From Patescibacteria group bacterium (GTDB lineage: Bacteria > Patescibacteriota > Doudnabacteria > UBA920): a stretch of 20,898 nt of DNA. Made by a program: the position numbers and the translations under genes. This document shows, piece after piece, positions 7,845 through 13,169 of this stretch. The stretch spans positions 1 through 20,898 of the forward strand of contig JAMDEL010000056.1 of assembly GCA_023487095.1 (NCBI GenBank), given 5' to 3'. The notes under the pieces are model-generated. The model was not told the origin of the DNA. It worked only from the letters and a program-made list of their open reading frames with translations, and did no database searches. Within the stretch, counting starts at the first letter, position 1. The number at the start of each line of letters is the position of its first letter.

Positions 7845-9311
7845 ATGAAACCTCGCTCGGTTAAAATCCTAATAGAAGAAACCAACGTCAACTACCATGG
7901 CTGGGCGGCCATTGCCGACGGTTTCATGCATTTGCCCACCGTAAAAAACTACCTAGGCCTGGGTTTTACCTATGGATTTCAAGAAATCCAAGACAACAGT
8001 GGCCGCTACGGCTTTGACATTGTAAACTGGAACGCGCTCGGCGCCGCCTGTTTAAGAAAGCTCCAAGACGGCAGCTTGTCGCTGAAAAAATTGGAAAATC
8101 AGCATAAAATATACGGCAAAAAAATCAACCGCATCTGCCGGGAAGTGGAAAAAACTGACTTAAAAACAATCGGCCTGAAGCAAGCAGCACAGTACCTCAA
8201 GCAGCTTTGGCCGCTGTATCTTGAATTAAACGCGCTGGGCAGCATTCCGGTTTTAAGTGACTACGACCACAACCTGCTGACCAACAAGCTGTTGGCTATC
8301 TTAAGATTCCACGACGTGCGCCCGGAAAAAATACAAGACACCTTAAACGCGCTTATTACCCCTGAAAACAAAACGTTGTTTTGGCAAGAACAAAAAGAAT
8401 TATTGCTCATTGCGGCAAAATACAAAAAATTCCGGGAGGCACACGGCTCGCTCGGGCTGCTTAAGCACTCAAAAAAATATGCCTGGCTGAACTACGGTTA
8501 CCAAGGCCCCTTGAGCACCTTTGAGGACTTTTCCGGCAGGCTTAAAAAAATCTACGGGCAAAAGACAGCGCCAAAAACCCAATTACGCGAACACGAGGCC
8601 TTTCTTAAAAAAATTGAGACCAAACGGAAAAAGACGCAAATCCTGCTTGGCCTAAATAAAAAAGAGAAGCTGTTGTTTGCCGCTGCCCGGAACTTTACCT
8701 ACCTTAAAATCTACCGTGTAGGCGTGAGGCATTATTTTTCATTCACCTGCGATACCCTTTTTGCCGAGATGGGCAAGAGGCTTAAGTTAGGGCCCAAAAT
8801 TTTCCAGTTTGCGACCCGGGAAGAAATTCTGGGGCTTGCTACGGGCAAAAAAATTGACACTAAAAAAATCCAAAGACGGCTTCGGTATTTGTTTGAATAT
8901 ATTACTCCTAAAAGCCGCACCTTCCTGGCTAAGCCCGCGGCAAAGCAAATACAAAAAAAGTTGGTGATTGAAGAAAAAATTGAGGCATCCGACACCCTTA
9001 AGGGCCAAGCTGCTTTTTTGGGTAAGGCCAGGGGTAAAGCCAAGCTAGTTTTCAGCGCCAAAGACCTGCCGAAAGTCCAGCATGGCGATATTTTGGTTGC
9101 CATCTCCACCAACCCGGATTTTCTGCCTGCCATGTATAGGGCTAATGCATTCGTTACCGACCACGGCGGCATCACCTCGCACGCAGCCATTGTGGCCAGG
9201 GAAATGAAAAAACCCTGCATAATTGGCACCAAGATTGCAACCAAAATATTTAAAGATGGTGATATAATAGAAATAGATGCCTCATTGGGCATTGTAAGAA
9301 AAATAAGTTAA
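7845..9311 (+). CDS. Helical acceptor-like domain + phosphohistidine domain protein, copy 6
   Basis: 488 aa, ATG start 23 bp after the kinase-like gene, with no clear Shine-Dalgarno. The N-terminal ~60 residues are beta-rich with many aromatics. The helical domain has ITPENK (171-176), H208/W214 and N-Y-G-Y-QGP of the H-x5-W motif, and E-M-G-K-R-LKL with ATREEI. The His domain carries A-A-F-L-G-K-A-R-G-K-A and TDHGGITSHAAI with predicted His446 (codon 9180-9182), then T-K-I-A-T-K as in copies 1 and 2. It is followed 4 bp later by the lone His-domain gene, so the acceptor-type proteins end here and the generic parts begin. Confidence 0.88.
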   Translation: MKPRSVKILIEETNVNYHGWAAIADGFMHLPTVKNYLGLGFTYGFQEIQDNSGRYGFDIVNWNALGAACLRKLQDGSLSLKKLENQHKIYGKKINRICREVEKTDLKTIGLKQAAQYLKQLWPLYLELNALGSIPVLSDYDHNLLTNKLLAILRFHDVRPEKIQDTLNALITPENKTLFWQEQKELLLIAAKYKKFREAHGSLGLLKHSKKYAWLNYGYQGPLSTFEDFSGRLKKIYGQKTAPKTQLREHEAFLKKIETKRKKTQILLGLNKKEKLLFAAARNFTYLKIYRVGVRHYFSFTCDTLFAEMGKRLKLGPKIFQFATREEILGLATGKKIDTKKIQRRLRYLFEYITPKSRTFLAKPAAKQIQKKLVIEEKIEASDTLKGQAAFLGKARGKAKLVFSAKDLPKVQHGDILVAISTNPDFLPAMYRANAFVTDHGGITSHAAIVAREMKKPCIIGTKIATKIFKDGDIIEIDASLGIVRKIS

Positions 9312-9315
9312 AGCC

Positions 9316-9630
9316 ATGCAACTAAAGGGCACTGTGGGAAATAAGGGGTACGCAAAAGGTGTTGCCAAAGTAATAAAACAAGAAGCCGATCTGGAAAAGG
9401 TCGCGCAGGGTGATATTTTGGTTCTTGAGCAAGGCAATGCAGCCATTATTAAGGTTGTGAGCAAAATTTCCGGCATTATTACCGACCATGGGGGCCTGAC
9501 CAGCCATGCCGCCTTACTTGCCCGGGAACATAACCTGCCCTGCGTAATAGGCGCGCAAACGGCCACGCGGGGCATTAAAGACGGCCAATTGGTGGAGCTA
9601 AACGCCGAAACCGGCATAATTAATTTTTAA
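9316..9630 (+). CDS. Free-standing phosphohistidine (PEP-utilisers mobile) domain
   Basis: 104 aa, almost exactly one swivelling His domain and nothing else. It starts with the G-x2-G-x-A-K-G-V-A loop, continues with G-D-I-L-V-L and ITDHGGLTSHAAL with predicted phospho-accepting His64 (codon 9505-9507), and ends with the D-G-Q-L-V-E-L-N beta segment. In known enzymes this domain carries phosphate between an ATP-grasp site and a second active site. As a separate protein it could be a diffusible phosphocarrier, like HPr in the PTS (inference). It lies 4 bp after copy 6 and 4 bp before the ATP-grasp gene, so the two halves of a minimal dikinase are adjacent. Confidence 0.9.
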   Translation: MQLKGTVGNKGYAKGVAKVIKQEADLEKVAQGDILVLEQGNAAIIKVVSKISGIITDHGGLTSHAALLAREHNLPCVIGAQTATRGIKDGQLVELNAETGIINF

Positions 9631-9634
9631 AAAG

Positions 9635-10573
9635 ATGAGTTACACTAAAAATTTTGAAAACCTTTCTAAAAACGACGTGGCCATTGCGGGCGGCAAAGGC
9701 GCCTCTCTCGGCGAAATGACCAGAGCGGGCTTACATGTGCCTCCGGGCTTTGTGGTGCTGGCTGCAGCCTTTGACCGTTTTTTGGAAGAAACGGATTTGG
9801 ATGCGGAAATTGAAGCCCGGCTTAAGGAAGTCAACAAAAAAGATTTAAATTCTGTAGACAAAGCCTCCAACGAAATCCGCGCCATTATTGCCAAAACCAA
9901 GATGCCAAAGGATTTGGCGCAGGAGATTTTAAAGGATTTTAAAAAACTGAAAAGCAAATTTGTGGCCGTGCGCTCCTCGGCTACCTCCGAAGATTCCAAG
10001 ACCGCCTCCTGGGCTGGTGAACTGGAAACCTACCTGAATGTCACGGAAAAAGACGTTATCAGGCAAGTTATGAAATGCTGGTCGTCGCTCTTTACTCCCC
10101 GCGCAATCTTTTACCGCTTTGAGAAAAAACTCCACAAAACCAAGGTCTCGGTGGCTGTGGTAGTGCAAAAAATGGTGCAAAGCGAAATTTCCGGAATTTC
10201 CTTCACCGTGCACCCGGTAACCAAAGACCCCAACCAAATGGTAATTGAGGCTGGCTACGGCCTGGGCGAAGCCATAGTTGGAGGCATGGTCACGCCCGAC
10301 ACTTACATTGTCCACAAGGACGACTTTTCCATTTTAGACATAAACGTCTCAAGCCAGGTTTTTGCGATTGTTAAAACCCCTAAGGGCAACGTGAACAAAA
10401 AGCTGTCTCCCAGCCAAGGCGGTAAGCAAAAATTGAGCGGCAGGCAAATTGTGGAACTCGCCCAGACCTGCAAAGCTATTGAAGAACACTACAAGCACCC
10501 CCAAGATATTGAGTGGGCCTTTGAAAAAAACCGGTTTTACATAACCCAATCCCGCCCCATTACCACACTCTGA
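9635..10573 (+). CDS. Free-standing ATP-grasp (PEP synthase/PPDK N-terminal) domain protein
   Basis: 312 aa, matching a single PPDK_N/PEP-synthase nucleotide-binding domain and about the size of the ATP domain of rifampin phosphotransferase. Motifs in order: AGGKGASLGEM (18-28), VAVRSSATSEDS (110-121), WAGELETYLNV (126-136), SGISFTVHPVT (186-196), EAGYGLGEAIVGGMVTPD (205-222), D-I-E-W-A-F (291-296) and TQSRPI (304-309). These are the family's phosphate-binding and metal-binding elements, so it should be an active ATP-dependent dikinase donor. It lacks a His domain and a PEP/pyruvate barrel, ending right after the SRPI motif. In this family ATP is split to AMP and Pi while a His on the mobile domain is phosphorylated. 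Here the likely partners are the seven His domains encoded upstream. Confidence 0.93.
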   Translation: MSYTKNFENLSKNDVAIAGGKGASLGEMTRAGLHVPPGFVVLAAAFDRFLEETDLDAEIEARLKEVNKKDLNSVDKASNEIRAIIAKTKMPKDLAQEILKDFKKLKSKFVAVRSSATSEDSKTASWAGELETYLNVTEKDVIRQVMKCWSSLFTPRAIFYRFEKKLHKTKVSVAVVVQKMVQSEISGISFTVHPVTKDPNQMVIEAGYGLGEAIVGGMVTPDTYIVHKDDFSILDINVSSQVFAIVKTPKGNVNKKLSPSQGGKQKLSGRQIVELAQTCKAIEEHYKHPQDIEWAFEKNRFYITQSRPITTL

Positions 10574-10576
10574 CCA

Positions 10577-10603
10577 GGAACAAATATGCTAAAATAAATC
10601 ATC
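10577..10603 (+). promoter_or_regulatory. Possible ECF-type autoregulated promoter upstream of the sigma gene
   Basis: A GGAAC element (10577-10581), typical of ECF -35 boxes, is followed about 16 bp later by ATCATC, a weak match to the -10 box. It lies in the 103-bp gap between the ATP-grasp gene and the ECF sigma gene, which holds no evident terminator. A second weak housekeeping-like candidate is TTGCAT at 10637 with TAATCT at 10662 (19-bp spacing). Both are speculative. Confidence 0.18.
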
Positions 10604-10676
10604 AGGCCTAAAGATGGGTATATTTGGTATGAAAACTTGCATAGAGCCCGCTTTTATTGCTTAATCTTTGTAACAA

Positions 10677-11261
10677 ATGGAGAGTTCATTCGTCTATATA
10701 AGTGAAGACCGTTCTTATAAAGAATCGCTCTTTTTGGAAAACCTTTTAAACAAGGCAAAAAAGGGCGAAACTGCGGCTTTTGGCGAACTCTACAACTTCT
10801 TTTTTAAAAAGATTTACACTTTTATTTATTATCGGGTTAGCCACAAGGAAACCGCGGAAGATCTGGCAGAAGAAGTCTTTTTAAAGGCTTACGCCAAACT
10901 TAACAGCATAAAGGAAGCCGGAAGCCTAGAGGCCTGGCTTTACAAAATTGCCCGGAACTTGGTCATAGACTATTACCGGGGCAAGAAAGAACGGGTGGAA
11001 TTGAGCGAGGTTGAAAATACCCTCACCTACGAAGATACGGTAATTGACCTGCTCAATCTAAACCACCAGCAGCAGATTCTAAACAAACTGCTCAAAGCTT
11101 TGCCGCAGGACCAGCAGCAGATTATGCGCCTCAAGTTTTTTGAAGGCTTGGAGAATTCGGTGATTGCCGAACTTACGGGCAAGACCGAAGGCGCAATCAG
11201 GGTCATCCAGTTCCGGGCAATTACCAAACTTAGGGAACTTTTTGAAGAATACGATGAATAA
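10677..11261 (+). CDS. ECF-type RNA polymerase sigma factor
   Basis: 194 aa with sigma-70 region 2 (~25-100) and region 4 (~137-190), but no region 1 or 3, as in ECF sigma factors. Region 2 contains A-E-D-L-A-E-E-V-F-L-K-A-Y (60-72) and W-L-Y-K-I-A-R-N-L-V-I-D-Y-Y-R. Region 4 begins with L-P-Q-D-Q-Q-Q-I-M-R-L-K-F and ends in the helix-turn-helix G-K-T-E-G-A-I-R-V-I-Q-F-R-A. The ATG at 10677 gives a ~24-residue extension before region 2, so a later start is possible. The last 8 bp overlap the DUF5667-like gene, the usual layout of a sigma factor and its membrane regulator. Target genes are unknown; the phosphotransfer array just upstream is a candidate. Confidence 0.93.
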   Translation: MESSFVYISEDRSYKESLFLENLLNKAKKGETAAFGELYNFFFKKIYTFIYYRVSHKETAEDLAEEVFLKAYAKLNSIKEAGSLEAWLYKIARNLVIDYYRGKKERVELSEVENTLTYEDTVIDLLNLNHQQQILNKLLKALPQDQQQIMRLKFFEGLENSVIAELTGKTEGAIRVIQFRAITKLRELFEEYDE

Positions 11262-12243
11262 AGAATTAGAAAACATTTTTGACAAGGCTCTCAGCGAGCT
11301 GAAACAAGGCGCCTCGGTTGAGGAAGCAGTTTTGAAGTGCCAACCTGAACAGGCGGAACTGGCGGACAGCCTCCTTCTGGCCCATAAGCTTTCGGGCATG
11401 CCGAAAAAGACAGTTCCCCAGCCAGCCATGCAGCGGAAATACGTTTTGGTTCCGGCTAAGGCAGTCTGGTACAGCTGGCTGCATTTTTCCAGGCTGGCCA
11501 CCATAAGCATGAGCCTGGCCTTGTTTCTTTCCGCAGCCGCTGGCACAGGCTACGCTGCATACTATAGCATGCCGGGACAAGCTTTGTTCGCGGTAAAAAA
11601 GACGGCTGAAAACCTCCAGCTCCAGTTTGCCACTTCCCCTGAAAAAAAGATCTCTCTCCAGGTTGAATTCAGCAAAAAAAGGCTTATGGACGTGGAAAAA
11701 ATTCTGAAAAATCCGGAAAGCAGCCCAGAGACGGCAAAGGCTGCGGTAAAAGAACTGAGCGAACAGACCAAAAACACCCTGGAAACGGTTTCTCTGGCCT
11801 CCAAAAAAGACTTGGACCCCCAGAAAACTAGGACGCTTGTCAAAACTTTGGAGACCATTGCAGTTGACCAGGAAAAACTGGCCAAAGAAGCCAAAACCGG
11901 GACAACCAAAGAAATTGCCGCTAACGTGGAAGCCAGCGCCAAAACCATCAACAACTACATCCTAATTGCAGCCAACGAGTTGGAAAAATCCAATATCCAA
12001 TCGGCCAAGCCCGATTTGGAAAACGAAAAAGAAACGGCTTCCAGCACGACAACGGTTATAGACGAACAACCTAAGGCTGAAAAGTCCACGACCTCAAGCT
12101 CCAGCATCAAAAGTCTGATTGTCAGCCCGCCTTTGGAACCGGAAGCGCAGCCTGACCCCAATGCGGCAACCAGCGGCTATATCCCCGAAACACCCGAACC
12201 CCAGTACGTTCCGGGACCGAGCCTGCCAACCCCCGCAAAATAG
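11254..12243 (+). CDS. DUF5667-like single-pass membrane protein, probable sigma-factor partner
   Basis: 329 aa from the ATG at 11254, which overlaps the sigma stop codon; an in-frame ATG at 11164 lies inside the sigma gene and is less likely. The N-terminal ~75 residues are cytosolic in character, with a zinc-free E-x3-C-Q-P-E-Q-A-E-L start typical of such partners. One transmembrane helix (~80-102) is followed by Y-Y-S-M-P-G-Q-A-L-F-A-V-K-K-T-A-E-N, a hallmark of DUF5667 proteins. Then come a long charged helical region (~115-265, probable coiled coil) and a Ser/Thr/Pro/Glu-rich disordered tail ending in PTPAK. The role is probably that of an anti-sigma-like sensor holding the sigma factor at the membrane; this rests on context, as no canonical anti-sigma zinc motif is visible. 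Confidence 0.85.
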   Translation: MNKELENIFDKALSELKQGASVEEAVLKCQPEQAELADSLLLAHKLSGMPKKTVPQPAMQRKYVLVPAKAVWYSWLHFSRLATISMSLALFLSAAAGTGYAAYYSMPGQALFAVKKTAENLQLQFATSPEKKISLQVEFSKKRLMDVEKILKNPESSPETAKAAVKELSEQTKNTLETVSLASKKDLDPQKTRTLVKTLETIAVDQEKLAKEAKTGTTKEIAANVEASAKTINNYILIAANELEKSNIQSAKPDLENEKETASSTTTVIDEQPKAEKSTTSSSSIKSLIVSPPLEPEAQPDPNAATSGYIPETPEPQYVPGPSLPTPAK

Positions 12244-12257
12244 TATTGTTTTGACTT

Positions 12258-12322
12258 AGTCCGCCTCAGGCGGACTGGAATCAGGACGATAACATCCTGA
12301 ATCGCGCAAATAAAACTGCGCG
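12258..12322 (+). repeat. Three consecutive short inverted repeats
   Basis: Three perfect hairpins stand in a row: an 8-bp stem with a 3-nt loop (12258-12276), a 6-bp stem with an 8-nt loop (12281-12300) and a 6-bp GC-rich stem with an 8-nt loop (12303-12322). They fill the gap between the DUF5667-like gene and the terminator. They could be a 3' UTR structure, a small RNA or a palindromic repeat element; the sequence alone does not decide. Confidence 0.6.
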
Positions 12323-12334
12323 GGAGACAAAAAG

Positions 12335-12374
12335 AAAACGGCTTTTTCTAGAGAAAGGCCGTTTTTGTTTTTTT
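12335..12374 (+). terminator. Intrinsic terminator of the sigma/DUF5667 operon
   Basis: AAAACGGC at 12335-12342 pairs with GCCGTTTT just after the loop, with an inner CTTT/AAAG extension and a TAGA apex. A T-tract interrupted by one G runs to 12374. This is a strong Rho-independent terminator. Confidence 0.88.
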
Positions 12375-12393
12375 AGACAAAAGATGGTATAAT
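12365..12393 (+). promoter_or_regulatory. Promoter of the tRNA-Ser unit
   Basis: A perfect TATAAT (12388-12393) is preceded by TG one base upstream (extended -10). TTGTTT lies at 12365-12370, 17 bp upstream. It sits about 46 bp before the tRNA and uses the T-tract of the preceding terminator as its -35 region. Confidence 0.7.
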
Positions 12394-12438
12394 AAGTCCG
12401 AAATCTAAACTCTAGCAGCTTAAATCCTTAATCTTTTT

Positions 12439-12527
12439 GGAAGGGTCGCATAGTGGTTTAGTGCACCGGTCTTGAAAACCGGAGTACCGATGAGGTACCG
12501 AGGGTTCGAATCCCTCCCCTTCCGCCA
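12439..12527 (+). tRNA. tRNA-Ser (anticodon UGA)
   Basis: A complete class II tRNA folds by eye. The acceptor GGAAGGG pairs with CCCTTCC, the D stem is GCAT/GTGC, and the anticodon stem CCGGT/ACCGG carries loop CTTGAAA with anticodon TGA at 12473-12475. The long variable arm is GTACC/GGTAC, diagnostic for Ser. The T arm is GAGGG-TTCGAAT-CCCTC, with discriminator G and an encoded CCA (12525-12527). It is the first gene after the promoter at 12365-12393. Confidence 0.97.
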
Positions 12528-12538
12528 CTATCAAATTT

Positions 12539-13006
12539 ATGACAAACCAACACAAAATCTCCTGGCAGGCCCCGGAATACCGGCACTACGAAAAAAATGC
12601 AGGCTGGTACGTTACGCTGGTATCAATTGTGATTCTAATTATGGCCTTTTTTATTGTCCAAAAAGATGTTTTTGCGGCAGTAACCACGGGACTATTGGGA
12701 ATTTTGGTTGTAATCTTTTCCAGACAAAAGCCTGAGACCGTGGAAATGGAATTGGACCACAAGCGGGTTAAAGTCGGCAATATTGAGGTGCCTTATAAAC
12801 AAATCAAGCATTTTTGGGTTGTCCATAATGAAAAACATAAGACTGTTAACCTGGAAACCACTACACTGGTAAACAATATGCTGATTTTGGAGCTTGAGCA
12901 CCTGGATCCGGAGCATGTCAGGATGTTCTTGTCCCAATACCTGCCTGAGCACGAAGAAACCGAGCCCACCATGGTCCAGCGGATTACGCATTGGTTCAAA
13001 TTTTAA
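12539..13006 (+). CDS. Conserved-type small membrane protein with two N-terminal helices
   Basis: 155 aa. Two closely spaced transmembrane helices (about 23-40 and 44-61) form a hairpin. They are followed by a soluble beta-rich segment (about 66-135; V-E-M-E-L-D-H-K-R-V-K-V-G-N-I-E-V-P-Y) resembling a small PH-like domain, and a C-terminal helix ending in HWFKF. I do not recognise a specific family with certainty. The start lies 11 bp after the tRNA-Ser CCA end, so it is probably read from the tRNA promoter and released by tRNA processing. The next feature is tRNA-Arg. The function is unknown. Confidence 0.82.
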   Translation: MTNQHKISWQAPEYRHYEKNAGWYVTLVSIVILIMAFFIVQKDVFAAVTTGLLGILVVIFSRQKPETVEMELDHKRVKVGNIEVPYKQIKHFWVVHNEKHKTVNLETTTLVNNMLILELEHLDPEHVRMFLSQYLPEHEETEPTMVQRITHWFKF

Positions 13007-13069
13007 ATTCACTCATTTCAAAACCAAAAGGCTCTACTTTTCAAACTGACAAGTCGCGTTTTTTCTCCT

Positions 13070-13144
13070 GTCTCCATAGCTCAATGGATAGAGTATAGCC
13101 CTCCGAAGGCTGGGATAGAGGTTCGACTCCTCTTGGAGACACCA
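13070..13144 (+). tRNA. tRNA-Arg (anticodon CCG)
   Basis: The cloverleaf folds by eye. The acceptor GTCTCCA pairs with TGGAGAC and the D stem is GCTC/GAGT. The anticodon stem TAGCC/GGCTG carries loop CTCCGAA with anticodon CCG at 13103-13105. A 4-nt variable loop precedes the T arm AGAGG-TTCGACT-CCTCT. Discriminator A and CCA are encoded (13141-13144). It decodes CGG. The gene lies 25 bp upstream of recG and is probably co-transcribed with it. Confidence 0.96.
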
Positions 13145-13169
13145 GAAAATACGGGAACCCTACATTATT

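Noticed and set aside
2..10573. The array read as fragments of a single frameshifted PEP synthase or PPDK gene
   Set aside because: Each gene has its own complete His domain, proper stop and start, and coupled spacing; no PEP/pyruvate barrel pieces appear anywhere. These are separate intact genes.
11164..11253. Longer start for the DUF5667-like protein
   Set aside because: The extra 30 residues are an out-of-frame reading of the sigma region 4 coding sequence; the ATG at 11254 overlapping the sigma stop is the natural coupled start.
12258..12322. Hairpin row as a CRISPR array or attachment site
   Set aside because: The three inverted repeats differ from one another, have no regular spacers, and no integrase or cas gene is nearby.
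12439..12527. tRNA with UGA anticodon as a sign of stop-codon recoding
   Set aside because: UGA as an anticodon reads UCA serine codons, the arm structure is that of normal tRNA-Ser, and TGA ends several genes here.
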